From: Ptiloglossa arizonensis
Lineage: Eukaryota; Arthropoda; Insecta; Hymenoptera; Colletidae
Direction: 5' to 3'
Assembly: GCF_051014685.1 (NCBI RefSeq)
Contig: NW_027479672.1
Location: forward strand, 17,018 to 81,017
DNA length: 64,000 bases
The notes under the pieces were generated by a model. The model was not told the origin of the DNA and did not search any database. It worked only from the letters and a program-made list of their open reading frames with translations. A program made the position numbers and the translations under genes. Below are positions 12,424 through 24,846 of this stretch, one piece after another (the stretch's first letter is position 1; every line of letters begins with the position of its first letter).

Positions 12424-12773
12424 GCCCAATTAGAAAGGTATGTGTACATTTCCCCTAGGCCATTCTAGTTATTCGTTTCGAGCATCAGAACTGCGAAAAT
12501 TTGGAGTTTCTCAAGCGTTTCTTACCTCCAAACTGCCATATCTCGCGAACGGATAGACCAATCCGCAAAATTTCTGTTGCATCTGAAAGTAGAAGCTCGC
12601 CCGATTACAACGGCATGCGTACTTTTCCCCTAGGCCGTTCTGGTTATTCGTTTCGAGCATCAGAACTGCGAAAATTTTGAGTTTCTCAAGCGTTTCTTAC
12701 CTCAAAACTGCCATATCTCGCGAACGGATTGACCACACCGCAAAGTTTCTGTTGCATCTGAAAGTAGAAACTA
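12424..12773. repeat. Divergent monomer pair (CCCAATTAGAAAGG and CATGCGTAC types)
   Basis: The first monomer reads GCCCAATTAGAAAGG and GTGTACATTTCC, with CCATTCTAG, GGATAGACC and a GAAGCTC tail. The second reads GCCCGATTACAACGG and CATGCGTACTTTTCC. These carry more changes per monomer than the ordinary 1-4. The second monomer switches to ordinary sequence with CCACACCGC at its end, whereas its relative at 14347 continues into ACACCCAAACTGCC, so the 12599 copy looks like a recombinant. Confidence 0.82.
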
Positions 12774-12948
12774 GCCCCATTACAACGGTATGAGTAGTTT
12801 TCCCCTAGACCGTTCTAGTTATTCGTTTCGAGCATCAGAACTGCGAAAATTTGGAGTTTCTCAAGCGTTTCTTGCCACAAAACTGCCATATCTCGCGAAC
12901 GGATTGACCAATCCGCAAAGTTTCTGTTGCATCTGAAAGTAGAAACTA

Positions 12949-13646
12949 GCCCCATTACAACGGTGTGAGTAGTTTTCCCCTAGACCGTTCTAGTTATTCG
13001 TTTCCAGCATCAGAACTGCGAAAATTTGGAGTCTCTAGCGTTTCTTACCTCAAAACTGCCATATCTCGCGAACGGATTGACCAATCCGCAAAGTTTCTGT
13101 TGCATCTGAAAGTAGAAACTAGCCCCATTACAACGGTATGAGTAGTTTTCCCCTAGACCGTTCTAGTTATTCGTTTCGAGCATCAGAACTGCGAAAATTT
13201 GGAGTTTCTCAAGCGTTTCTTACCTCAAAACTGCCATATCTCGCGAACGGATTGACCAATCCGCAAAGTTTCTGTTGCATCTGAAAGTAGAAACTAGCCC
13301 CATTACAACGGTATGAGTAGTTTTCCCCTAGACCGTTCTAGTTATTCGTTTCGAGCATCAGAACTGCGAAAATTTGGAGTTTCTCAAGCGTTTCTTACCT
13401 CAAAACTGCCATATCTCGCGAACGGATTGACCACACCGCAAAGTTTCTGTTGCATCTGAAAGTAGAAACTAGCCCCATTACAACGGTATGAGTAGTTTTC
13501 CCCTAGACCGTTCTAGTTATTCGTTTCGAGCATCAGAACTGCGAAAATTTGGAGTTTCTCAAGCGTTTCTTGCCACAAAACTGCCATATCTCGCGAACGG
13601 ATTGACCAATCCGCAAAGTTTCTGTTGCATCTGAAAGTAGAAACTA
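12949..13646. repeat. 4-monomer block with 2-bp deletion, copy 2
   Basis: This is the second copy of the block at 10851-11548, offset 2098 bp (12 x 175 minus the 2-bp deletion). Its first monomer opens with GTGTGAG rather than GTATGAG, so the exchange point lies inside that monomer, between about positions 17 and 54. Confidence 0.87.
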
Positions 13647-13821
13647 GCCCCATTACAACGGTGTGAGTAGTTTTCCCCTAGACCGTTCTAGTTATTCGTT
13701 TCGAGCATCAGAACTGCGAAAATTTGGAGTTTCTCAAGCGTTTCTTACCTCAAAACTGCCATATCTCGCGGACGGATTGACCAATCCGCAAAATTTCTGT
13801 TGCCTCTGAAAGTAGAAACTC

Positions 13822-13996
13822 GCCCAATTAGAAAGGTATGTGTATATTTCCCCTAGGCCATTCTAGTTATTCGTTTCGAGCATCAGAACTGCGAAAATTT
13901 GGAGTTTCTCAAGCGTTTCTTACCTCAAAACTGCCATATCTCGCGAACGGATTGACCAATCCGAAAAGTTTCTGTTGCATCTGAAAGTAGAAACTA
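13822..13996. repeat. Single divergent monomer (CCCAATTAGAAAGG type)
   Basis: This has the same GCCCAATTAGAAAGG start as 12424 but GTGTATATTTCC, and it is preceded by TGCCTCTG. Its second half returns to ordinary sequence with CCGAAAAG instead of GGATAGACC. It is a hybrid between the divergent and ordinary lineages. Confidence 0.8.
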
Positions 13997-14171
13997 GCCC
14001 CATTACAACGGTATGAGTAGTTTTCCCCTAGACCGTTCTAGTTATTCGTTTCGAGCATCAGAACTGCGAAAATTTGGAGTTTCTCAAGCGTTTCTTACCT
14101 CAAAACTGCCATATCTCGCGGACGGATTGACCAATCCGCAAAATTTCTGTTGCATCTGAAAGTAGAAACTC

Positions 14172-15046
14172 GCCCAATTAGAAAGGTATGTGTACATTTC
14201 CCCTAGGCCATTCTAGTTATTCGTTTCGAGCATCAGAACTGCGAAAATTTGGAGTTTCTCAAGCGTTTCTTACCTCCAAACTGCCATATCTCGCGAACGG
14301 ATAGACCAATCCGCAAAATTTCTGTTGCATCTGAAAGTAGAAGCTCGCCCGATTACAACGGCATGCGTACTTTTCCCCTAGGCCGTTCTGGTTATTCGTT
14401 TCGAGCATCAGAACTGCGAAAATTTTGAGTTTCTCAAGCGTTTCTTACACCCAAACTGCCTTATCTCGCGAACGGATTGACCAATCCGCAAAATGTCTGT
14501 TGCATCTGAAAGTAGAAACTCGCCCGATTACAACGGTATGCGTACTTTTCCCCTAGGCCGTTCTGGTTATTCGTTTCGAGTATCAGAACTGCGAAAATTT
14601 TGAGTTTCTCAAGCGTTTCTTACCTCCAAACTGCCATATCTCGCGAACGGATAGACGAATCCGCAAAATTTCTGTGGCATCTGAATGGAGAAACTCGCCC
14701 GATTACAACGGTATGCGTGGTTTTCCCCTAGGCCGTTCTAGTTATTCGTTTCGAGCATCAGAACTGCGAAAATTTGGAGTTTCTCAAGCGTTTCTTACCT
14801 CAAAACTGCCATATCTCGCGAACGGATTGACCAATCCGCAAAATTTCTGTGGCATCTGAATGGAGAAACTCGCCCGATTACAACGGTATGCGTGGTTTTC
14901 CCCTAGGCCGTTCTAGTTATTCGTTTCGAGCATCAGAACTGCGAAAATTTGGAGTTTCTCAAGCGTTTCTTACCTCAAAACTGCCATATCTCGCGAACGG
15001 ATTGACCACACCGCAAAGTTTCTGTTGCATCTGAAAGTAGAAACTC
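14172..15046. repeat. Five consecutive divergent monomers
   Basis: Starts are 14172, 14347, 14522, 14697 and 14872. Shared features are GCCCGATTAC (GCCCAATTAG in the first), ATGCGTAC or ATGCGTGG, G36 and CAAAATTTCTG or CAAAATGTCTG. The last two follow tails reading GGCATCTGAATGGAG, which removes the usual TAG and leaves open frames of about 60 codons. Monomers 14697 and 14872 are nearly identical in their first halves. This is the densest cluster of the divergent lineage. Confidence 0.85.
14522..15046. repeat. 3-monomer divergent block, copy 1 (partner at 18197)
   Basis: These three monomers recur at 18197-18721, offset exactly 3675 bp (21 x 175). The last monomer ends in CCACACCGC here but in CCAATCCG at the partner, which marks the right exchange point inside that monomer. 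Confidence 0.82.
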
Positions 15047-16971
15047 GCCCCATTACAACGGTATGAGTAGTTTTCCCCTAGGCCGTTCTTGTTATTCGTT
15101 TCGAGCATCAGAACTGCGAAAATTTTGAGTTTATCAAGCGATTCTTACCTCAAAACTGCCATATCTCGCGAACGGATTGACCAATCCGAAAAGTTTCTGT
15201 TGCATCTGAAAGTAGAAACTAGCCCCATTACAACGGTATGAGTAGTTTTCCCCTAGACCGTTCTAGTTATTCGTTTCGAGCATCAGAACTGCGAAAATTT
15301 GGAGTTTCTCAAGCGTTTCTTACCTCAAAACTGCCATATCTCGCGAACGGATTGACCAATCCGCAAAGTTTCGGTTGCATCTGAAAGTAGAAACTCGCCC
15401 CATTACAACGGTATGAGTAGTTTTCCCCTAGACCGTTCTAGTTATTCGTTTCGAGCATCAGAACTGCGAAAATTTGGAGTTTCTCAAGCGTTTCTTAGAT
15501 CAAAGCTGCCATATCTCGCGAACGGATTGACCAATCCGAAAAGTTTCTGTCGCATCTGAAAGTAGAAACTAGCCCCATTACAACGGTGTGAGTAGTTTTC
15601 CCCTAGACCGTTCTAGTTATTCGTTTCGAGCATCAGAACTGCGAAAATTTGTAGTTTCTCAAGCGTTTCTTACCTCAAAACTGCCATATCTCGCGAACGG
15701 ATTGACCAATCCGCAAAGTTTCTGTTGCATCTGAAAGTAGAAACTAGCCCCATTACAACGGTATGAGTTGTTCTCCCCTAGACCGTTCTAGTTATTCGTT
15801 TCGAGCATCAGAACTGCGAAAATTTTGAGTTTCTCAAGCGTTTCTTACATCAAAACTGCCATATCTCGCGAACGGATTGACCAATCAGCAAAGTTTCTGT
15901 TGCATCTGAAAGTAGAAACTAGCCCCATTACAACGGTATGAGTAGTTTTCCCCTAGACCGTTCTAGTTATTCGTTTCGAGCATCAGAACTGCGAAAATTT
16001 GGAGTTTCTCAAGCGTTTCTTACCTCAAAACTGCCATATCTCGCGAACGGATTGACCAATCAGCAAAGTTTCTGTTGCATCTGAAAGTAGAAACTAGCCC
16101 CATTACAACGGTATGAGTAGTTTTCCCCTAGACCGTTCTAGTTATTCGCTTCGAGCATCAGAACTGCGAAAATTTGGAGTTTCTCAAGCGTTTCTTACAT
16201 CAAAACTGCCATATCTCGCGAACGGATTGACCAATCCGCAAAGTTTCTGTTGCATCTGAAAGTAGAAACTCGCCCCATTACAACGGTATAAGTGGTTATC
16301 CCCTAGGCCGTTCTAGTTATTCGTTTCGAGCATCAGAACTGCGAAAATTTGGAGTTTCTCAAGCGTTTCTTACCTCAAAACTGCCATATCTCGCGAACGG
16401 ATTGACCAATCCGAAAATTTTCTGTTGCATCCGAAAGTAGAAACTAGCCCCATTACAACGGTATGAGTTGTTTTCCCCTAGACCGTTCTAGTTATTCGTT
16501 TCGAGCATCAGAACTGCGAAAATTTGGAGTTTCTCAAGCGTTTCTTACCTCAAAACTGCCATATCTCGCGAACGGATTGACCACACCGGAAAGTTTCTGT
16601 TGCATCTGAAAGTAGAAACTAGCCCCATTACAACGGTATGAGTAGTTTTCCCCTAGGCCGTTCTAGTTATTCGTTTCGAGCATCAGAACTGCGAAAATTC
16701 TGAGTTTCTCAAGCGATTCTTACCTCAAAACTGCCATATCTCGCGAACGGATTGACCAATCCGAAAAGTTTCTGTTGCATCTGAAAGTAGAAACTAGCCC
16801 CATTACAACGGTATGAGTAGTTTTCCCCTAGGCCGTTCTAGTTATTCGTTTCGAGCATCAGAACTGCGAAAATTTTGAGTTTCTCAAGCGTTTCTTACCT
16901 CAAAACTGCCATATCTCGCGAACGGATTGACCACACCGCAAAGTTTCTGTTGCATCTGAAAGTAGAAACTA

Positions 16972-17946
16972 GCCCCATTACAACGGTATGAGTAGTTTTC
17001 CCCTAGGCGGTTCTAGTTATTCGTTTCGAGCAGCAGAACTGCGAAAATTTGGAGTTTCTCAAGCGTTTCTTACCTCAAAACTGCCATATCTCGCGAACGG
17101 ATTGACCAATCCGCAAAGTTTCTGTTGCATCTGAAAGTAGAAACTCGCCCCATTACAACGGTATAAGTGGTTATCCCCTAGGCCGTTCTAGTTATTCGTT
17201 TCGAGCATCAGAACTGCGAAAATTTGGAGTTTCTCAAGCGTTTCTTACCTCAAAACTGCCATATCTCGCGAACGGATTGACCAATCCGAAAATTTTCTGT
17301 TGCATCCGAAAGTAGAAACTAGCCCCATTACAACGGTATGAGTAGTTTTCCCCTAGACCGTTCTAGTTATTCGTTTCGAGCATTAGAACTGCGAAAATTT
17401 GGAGTTTCTCAAGCGTTTCTTACCTCAAAACTGCCATATCTCGCGAACGGATTGACCACACCGCAAAGTTTCTGTTGCATCTGAAAGTAGAAACTAGCCC
17501 CATTACAACGGTATGAGTAGTTTTCCCCTAGGCCGTTCTAGTTATTCGTTTCGAGCATCAGAACTGCGAAAATTTTGAGTTTCTCAAGCGTTTCTTACCC
17601 CAAAACTGCCATATCTCGCTAACGGATTGACCAATCCGCAAAGTTTCTGTTGCATCTGAAAGTAGAAACTAGCCCCATTACAACGGTATGAGTAGTTTTC
17701 CCCTAGACCGTTCTAGTTATTCGTTTCGAGCATCAGAACTGCGAAAATTTGGAGTTTCTCAAGCGTTTCTTACCTCAAAACTGCCATATCTCGCGAACGG
17801 ATTGACCAATCCGCAAAGTTTCGGTTGCATCTGAAAGTAGAAACTCGCCCCATTACAACGGTATGAGTAGTTTTCCCCTAGACCGTTCTAGTTATTCGTT
17901 TCGAGCATCAGAACTGCGAAAATTTGGAGTTTCTCAAGCGTTTCTT
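16972..17946. repeat. Six-monomer series, copy 1 (partner 1925 bp downstream)
   Basis: The series is AGCAGCAG; TATAAGTGG with AAAATTTTCTG; CATTAG with CCACACCGC; ACCCCAAAA with TCGCTAACGG; TTTCGGTTGC; TTAGATCAAAGCTG. It recurs at 18897-19946, offset 1925 bp (11 x 175). The right part of the last monomer differs because the divergent block enters there. Confidence 0.82.
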
Positions 17947-18021
17947 AGATCAAAGCTGCCATATCTCGCGAACGGATAGACCAATCCGCAAAATTTCTGT
18001 GGCATCTGAATGGAGAAACTC

Positions 18022-18721
18022 GCCCGATTACAACGGTATGCGTGGTTTTCCCCTAGGCCGTTCTAGTTATTCGTTTCGAGCATCAGAACTGCGAAAATTT
18101 GGAGTTTCTCAAGCGTTTCTTACCCCCAAACTGCCTTATCTCGCGAACGGATTGACCAATCCGCAAAATGTCTGTTGCATCTGAAAGTAGAAACTCGCCC
18201 GATTACAACGGTATGCGTACTATTCCCCTAGGCCGTTCTGGTTATTCGTTTCGAGTATCAGAACTGCGAAAATTTTGAGTTTCTCAAGCGTTTCTTACCT
18301 CCAAACTGCCATATCTCGCGAACGGATAGACGAATCCGCAAAATTTCTGTGGCATCTGAATGGAGAAACTCGCCCGATTACAACGGTATGCGTGGTTTTC
18401 CCCTAGGCCGTTCTAGTTATTCGTTTCGAGCATCAGAACTGCGAAAATTTGGAGTTTCTCAAGCGTTTCTTACCTCAAAACTGCCATATCTCGCGAACGG
18501 ATTGACCAATCCGCAAAATTTCTGTGGCATCTGAATGGAGAAACTCGCCCGATTACAACGGTATGCGTGGTTTTCCCCTAGGCCGTTCTAGTTATTCGTT
18601 TCGAGCATCAGAACTGCGAAAATTTGGAGTTTCTCAAGCGTTTCTTACCTCAAAACTGCCATATCTCGCGAACGGATTGACCAATCCGAAAAGTTTCTGT
18701 TGCATCTGAAAGTAGAAACTA
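18022..18721. repeat. Divergent block, copy 2 (four monomers)
   Basis: Monomer 18022 joins the ATGCGTGG front of the 14697 type to the ACCCCCAAACTGCCTTATC and CAAAATGTCTG end of the 14347 type, so it is chimeric. Monomers 18197, 18372 and 18547 repeat 14522-15046. The block follows GGATAGACC inside the monomer at 17847, which begins as an ordinary TTAGATCAAAGCTG copy, so the entry point of the insertion can be placed at about 17.95-17.98 kb. Confidence 0.82.
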
Positions 18722-18896
18722 GCCCCATTACAACGGTATGAGTAGTTTTCCCCTAGACCGTTCTAGTTATTCGTTTCGAGCATCAGAACTGCGAAAATTT
18801 GGAGTTTCTCAAGCGTTTCTTACCTCAAAACTGCCATATCTCGCGAACGGATTGACCACACCGCAAAGTTTCTGTTGCATCTGAAAGTAGAAACTA

Positions 18897-19946
18897 GCCC
18901 CATTACAACGGTATGAGTAGTTTTCCCCTAGGCCGTTCTAGTTATTCGTTTCGAGCAGCAGAACTGCGAAAATTTGGAGTTTCTCAAGCGTTTCTTACCT
19001 CAAAACTGCCATATCTCGCGAACGGATTGACCAATCCGCAAAGTTTCTGTTGCATCTGAAAGTAGAAACTCGCCCCATTACAACGGTATAAGTGGTTATC
19101 CCCTAGGCCGTTCTAGTTATTCGTTTCAAGCATCAGAACTGCGAAAATTTGGAGTTTCTCAAGTGTTTCTTACCTCAAAACTGCCATATCTCGCGAACGG
19201 ATTGACCAATCCGAAAATTTTCTGTTGCATCCGAAAGTAGAAACTAGCCCCATTACAACGGTATGAGTAGTTTTCCCCTAGACCGTTCTAGTTATTCGTT
19301 TCGAGCATCAGAACTGCGAAAATTTGGAGTTTCTCAAGCGTTTCTTACCTCAAAACTGCCATATCTCGCGAACGGATTGACCACACCGCAAAGTTTCTGT
19401 TGCATCTGAAAGTAGAAACTAGCCCCATTACAACGGTATGAGTAGTTTTCCCCTAGGCCGTTCTAGTTATTCGTTTCGAGCATCAGAACTGCGAAAATTT
19501 TGAGTTTCTCAAGCGTTTCTTACCCCAAAACTGCCATATCTCGCTAACGGATTGACCAATCCGCAAAGTTTCTGTTGCATCTGAAAGTAGAAACTAGCCC
19601 CATTACAACGGTATGAGTAGTTTTCCCCTAGACCGTTCTAGTTATTCGTTTCGAGCATCAGAACTGCGAAAATTTGGAGTTTCTCAAGCGTTTCTTACCT
19701 CAAAACTGCCATATCTCGCGAACGGATTGACCAATCCGCAAAGTTTCGGTTGCATCTGAAAGTAGAAACTCGCCCCATTACAACGGTATGAGTAGTTTTC
19801 CCCTAGACCGTTCTAGTTATTCGTTTCGAGCATCAGAACTGCGAAAATTTGGAGTTTCTCAAGCGTTTCTTAGATCAAAGCTGCCATATCTCGCGAACGG
19901 ATTGACCAATCCGCAAAGTTTCTGTCGCATCTGAAAGTAGAAACTA
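18897..19946. repeat. Six-monomer series, copy 2
   Basis: This repeats the order described at 16972. Private changes are TTTCAAGC near 19125, CAAGTGTTTC near 19161 and CATCAG instead of CATTAG in the third monomer. The pair TTTCGGTTGC / TTAGATCAAAGCTG also occurs once earlier, at 15222-15571, so this part has been copied at least twice. Confidence 0.82.
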
Positions 19947-20821
19947 GCCCCATTACAACGGTATGAGTAGTTTTCCCCTATACCGTTCTAGTTATTCGTT
20001 TCGAGCATCAGAACTGCGAAAATTTGGAGTTTCTCTAGCGTTTCTTACCTCAAAACTGCCATATCTCGCGAACGGATTGACCAATCCGCAAAGTTTCTGT
20101 TGCATCTGAAAGTAGAAACTCGCCCCATTACAACGGTATGAGTAGTTTTCCCCTAGGCCGTTCTAGTTATTCGTTTCGAGCATCAGAACTGCGAAAATTT
20201 GGAGTTTCTCAAGCGTTTCTTACCTCAAAACTGCCACATCTCGCGAACGGATTGACCAATCCGCAAAGTTTCTGTTGCATCTGAAAGTAGAACCTCGCCT
20301 CATTACAACGGTATGAGTAGTTTTCCCCTAGGCCGTTCTAGTTATTCGTTTCGAGCATCAGAACTGCGAAAATTTGGAGTTTCTCTAGCGTTTCTTACCT
20401 CAAAACTGCCATATCTCGCGAACGGATTGACCAATCCGCAAAGTTTCTGTTGCATCTGAAAGTAGAAACTCGCCCCATTACAACGGTATGAGTAGTTTTC
20501 CCCTAGGCCGTTCTAGTTATTCGTTTCGAGCATCAGAACTGCGTAAATTTGGAGTTTCTCAAGCGTTTCTTACCTCAAAACTGCCACATCTCGCGAACGG
20601 ATTGACCAATCCGCAAAGTTTCTGTCGCATCTGAAAGTAGAAACTCGCCCCATTACAACGGTATGAGTAGTTTTCCCCTAGGCCGTTCTAGTTATTCGTT
20701 TCGAGCATCAGAACTGCGAAAATTTGGAGTTTCTCGAGCGTTTCTTACATCAAAACTGCCATATCTCGCGAACGGATTGACCAATCCGCAAAGTTTCTGT
20801 TGCATCTGAAAGTAGAAACTC

Positions 20822-21171
20822 GCCCCATTACAACGGTATGAGTGGTTTTCCCCTAGGCCGTTCTAGTTATTCGATTCGAGCATCAGAACTGCGAAAATTT
20901 GGAGTTTCTCAAGCGTTTCTTACCTCTAAACTGCCACATCTCGCGAACGGATTGACCAATCCGCAAAGTTTCTGTTGCATCTGAAAGTAGAAACTCGCCC
21001 CATTACAACGGTATGAGTGGTTTTCCCCTAGGCCGTTCTAGTTATTCGATTCGAGCATCAGAACTGCGAAAATTTGGAGTTTCTCAAGCGTTTCTTACCT
21101 CTAAACTGCCACATCTCGCGAACGGATTGACCAATCCGCAAAGTTTCTGTTGCATCTGAAAGTAGAAACTC
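20822..21171. repeat. Two identical adjacent monomers
   Basis: Monomers 20822-20996 and 20997-21171 match at every base by eye. They share the otherwise rare combination GAGTGGTTTTCC, TTCGATTCG, CCTCTAAACTG and CCACATC. This is a recent single-monomer duplication, the smallest step seen in the array. Confidence 0.85.
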
Positions 21172-22221
21172 GCCCCATTACAACGGTATGAGTAGTTTTC
21201 CCCTAGGCCGTTCTAGTTATTCGTTTCGAGCATCAGAACTGCGAAAATTTGGAGTTTCTCAAGCGTTTCTTACTTCAAAACTGCCACATCTCGCGAACGG
21301 ATTGACCAATCCGCAAAGTTTCTGTCGCATCTGAAAGTAGAAACTCGCCCCATTACAACGGTATGGGTAGTTTTCCCCTAGGCCGTTCTAGTTATTCGTT
21401 TCGAGCATCAGAACTGCGAAAATTTGGAGTTTCTCAAGCGTTTCTTACTTCAAAACTGCCACATCTCGCGAACGGATTGACCAATCCGCAAAGTTTCTGT
21501 TACATCTGAAAGTAGAAACTCGCCCCATTACAACGGTATGAGTAGTTTTCCCCTAGGCCGTTCTAGTTATTCGTTTCGAGCATCAGAACTGCAAAAATTT
21601 GGAGTTTCTCAAGCGTTTCTTACCTCAAAACTGCTATATCTCGCGAACGGATTGACCAATCCGCAAAGTTTCTGTCGCATCTGAAAGTAGAAACTCGCCC
21701 CATTACAACGGTATGGGTAGTTTTCCCCTAGGCCGTTCTAGTTATTCGTTTCGAGCATCAGAACTGCGAAAATTTGGAGTTTCTCGAGCGTTTCTTACCT
21801 CAAAACTGCCATATCTCGCGAACGGATTGACCAACCCGCAAAGTTTCTGTTGCATCTGAAAGTAGAACCTCGCCTCATTACAACGGTATGAGTTGTTTTC
21901 CCCTAGGCCGTTCTAGTTATTCGTTTCGAGCATCAGAACTGCGAAAATTTGGATTTTCTCTAGCGTTTCTTACCTCAAAACTGCCATATCTCGCGAACGG
22001 ATTGACCAATCCGCAAAGTTTCTGTTGCATCTGAAAGTAGAACCTCGCCTCATTACAACGGTATGAGTAGTTTTCCCCTAGGCCGTTCTAGTTATTCGTT
22101 TCGAGCATCAGAACTGCGAAAATTTGGAGTTTCTCTAGCGTTTCTTACCTCAAAACTGCCATATCTCGCGAACGGATTGACCAATCCGCAAAGTTTCTGT
22201 TGCATCTGAAAGTAGAAACTC

Positions 22222-23446
22222 GCCCCATTACAACGGTATGAGTAGTTTTCCCCTAGGCCGTTCTAGTTATTCGTTTCGAGCATCAGAACTGCGAAAATTT
22301 GGAGTTTCTCCAGCGGTTCTTACCTCAAAACTGCCATATCTCGCGAACGGATTGACCAATCCGCAAAGTTTCTGTTGCATATGAAAGTAGAACCTCGCCT
22401 CATTACAACGGTATGAGTAGTTTTCCCCTAGGCCGTTCTAGTTATTCGTTTCGAGCATCAGAACTGCGAAAATTTGGAGTTTCTCTAGCGTTTCTTACCT
22501 CAAAACTGCCATATCTCGCGAACGGATTGACCAATCCGCAAAGTTTCTGTTGCATCTGAAAGTAGAACCTCGCCTCATTACAACGGTATGAGTAGTTTTC
22601 CCCTAGGCCGTTCTAGTTATTCGTTTCGAGCATCAGAACTGAGAAAATTTGGAGTTTCTCTAGCGTTTCTTACCTCAAAACTGCCATATCTCGCGAACGG
22701 ATTGACCAATCCGCAAAGTTTCTGTTGCATCTAAAAGTAGAAACTCGCCCCATTACAACGGTATGAGTAGTTTTCCCCTAGGCCGTTCTAGTTATTCGTT
22801 TCGAGCATCAGAACTGCGAAAATTTGGAGTTTCTCAAGCGTTTCTTACCTCAAAACTGCCACATCTCGCGAACGGATTGACCAATCCGCAAAGTTTCTGT
22901 CGCATCTGAAAGTAGAAACTCGCCCCATTACAACGGCATGAGTAGTTTTCCCCTAGGCCGTTCTAGTTATTCGTTTCGAGCATCAGAACTGCGAAAATTT
23001 GGAGTTTCTCAAGCGTTTCTTACCTCAAAACTGCTATATCTCGCGAACGGATTGACCAATCCGCAAAGTTTCTGTCGCATCTGAAAGTAGAAACTCGCCC
23101 CATTACAACGGTATGAGTAGTTTTCCCCTAGGCCGTTCTAGTTATTCGTTTCGAGCATCAGAACTGCGAAAATTTGGAGTTTCTCCAGCGGTTCTTACCT
23201 CAAAACTGCCATATCTCGCGAACGGATTGACCAATCCGCAAAGTTTCTGTTGCATCTGAAAGTAGAAACTCGCCTCATTACAACGGTATGAGTAGTTTTC
23301 CCCTAGGCCGTTCTAGTTATTCGTTTCGAGCATCAGAACTGCGAAAATTTGGAGTTTCTCAAGCGTCTCTTACCTCAAAACTGCCATATCTCGCGAACGG
23401 ATTGACCAATCCGCAAAGTTTCTGTTGCATCTGAAAGTAGAAACTC
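22222..23446. repeat. 7 monomers of a 1400-bp HOR, copy 1
   Basis: The order is CCAGCGG with CATATGAAAG; CTCTAGCG with AACCTCGCCTC; GAGAAAATT; CCACATC/TGTCGC; CTATATC/TGTCGC; CCAGCGG/CGCCTC; plain (CGTCTC here). It is repeated 1400 bp (8 x 175) later. The eighth monomer (23447, GAGTCGTTTT with CTCGAGCG) has no direct counterpart at the same place in copy 2. Confidence 0.84.
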
Positions 23447-23621
23447 GCCCCATTACAACGGTATGAGTCGTTTTCCCCTAGGCCGTTCTAGTTATTCGTT
23501 TCGAGCATCAGAACTGCGAAAATTTGGAGTTTCTCGAGCGTTTCTTACCTCAAAACTGCCATATCTCGCGAACGGATTGACCGATCCGCAAAGTTTCTGT
23601 TGCATCTGAAAGTAGAAACTC

Positions 23622-24846
23622 GCCCCATTACAACGGTATGAGTAGTTTTCCCCTAGGCCGTTCTAGTTATTCGTTTCGAGCATCAGAACTGCGAAAATTT
23701 GGAGTTTCTCCAGCGGTTCTTACCTCAAAACTGCCATATCTCGCGAACGGATTGACCAATCCGCAAAGTTTCTGTTGCATATGAAAGTAGAACCTCGCCT
23801 CATTACAACGGTATGAGTAGTTTTCCCCTAGGCCGTTCTAGTTATTCGTTTCGAGCATCAGAACTGCGAAAATTTGGAGTTTCTCTAGCGTTTCTTACCT
23901 CAAAACTGCCATATCTCGCGAACGGATTGACCAATCCGCAAAGTTTCTGTTGCATCTGAAAGTAGAACCTCGCCTCATTACAACGGTATGAGTAGTTTTC
24001 CCCTAGGCCGTTCTAGTTATTCGTTTCGAGCATCAGAACTGAGAAAATTTGGAGTTTCTCTAGCGTTTCTTACCTCAAAACTGCCATATCTCGCGAACGG
24101 ATTGACCAATCCGCAAAGTTTCTGTTGCATCTGAAAGTAGAAACTCGCCCCATTACAACGGTATGAGTAGTTTTCCCCTAGGCCGTTCTACTTATTCGTT
24201 TCGAGCATCAGAACTGCGAAAATTTGGAGTTTCTCAAGCGTTTCTTACCTCAAAACTGCCACATCTCGCGAACGGATTGACCAATCCGCAAAGTTTCTGT
24301 CGCATCTGAAAGTAGAAACTCGCCCCATTACAACGGTATGAGTAGTTTTCCCCTAGGCCGTTCTAGTTATTCGTTTCGAGCATCAGAACTGCGAAAATTT
24401 GGAGTTTCTCAAGCGTTTCTTACCTCAAAACTGCTATATCTCGCGAACGGATTGACCAATCCGCAAAGTTTCTGTCGCATCTGAAAGTAGAAACTCGCCC
24501 CATTACAACGGTATGAGTAGTTTTCCCCTAGGCCGTTCTAGTTATTCGTTTCGAGCATCAGAACTGCGAAAATTTGGAGTTTCTCCAGCGGTTCTTACCT
24601 CAAAACTGCCATATCTCGCGAACGGATTGACCAATCCGCAAAGTTTCTGTTGCATCTGAAAGTAGAAACTCGCCTCATTACAACGGTATGAGTAGTTTTC
24701 CCCTAGGCCGTTCTAGTTATTCGTTTCGAGCATCAGAACTGCGAAAATTTGGAGTTTCTCAAGCGTTTCTTACCTCAAAACTGCCATATCTCGCGAACGG
24801 ATTGACCAATCCGCAAAGTTTCTGTTGCATCTGAAAGTAGAAACTC
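23622..24846. repeat. 7 monomers of a 1400-bp HOR, copy 2
   Basis: This repeats the series at 22222. Private differences are CTACTTATTCG near 24190, GTATGAG for GCATGAG in the fifth monomer and CGTTTC for CGTCTC in the last. It is followed by the GACCATCAGAATT, GAGCTG and GAGTCG monomers that open the next HOR region. Confidence 0.83.

Larger units (their letters stand above)
12424..20121. repeat. Domain B: mixed monomers with divergent lineages
   Basis: This stretch mixes A36/A175 monomers with G36 ones and holds most of the strongly divergent copies (see 12424-12773, 13822-13996, 14172-15046 and 18022-18721). Common local variants are CCACACCGC, TATAAGTGGTTATCC, AAAATTTTCTG with CCGAAAG, TCGCTAACGG and TTAGATCAAAGCTG. 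The last box that is not G36-type is CCCCTATACCG in the monomer at 19947; from 20122 on, every box is G36-type. No unique sequence was seen. Confidence 0.8.

Noticed and set aside
14674..15034. Two overlapping 61-codon open frames (14674-14859 and 14849-15034)
   Set aside because: Both start at GTG in a TGTGGCATCTG variant and read one monomer of the satellite; they encode the same repeat-derived peptide in successive frames. There is no ribosome binding site, codon bias or domain.
17924..18709. Open frames at 17924, 18349 and 18524
   Set aside because: These are the same satellite frame as above; the first exists only because GGATAGACC removes a TGA. They have no features of a gene.
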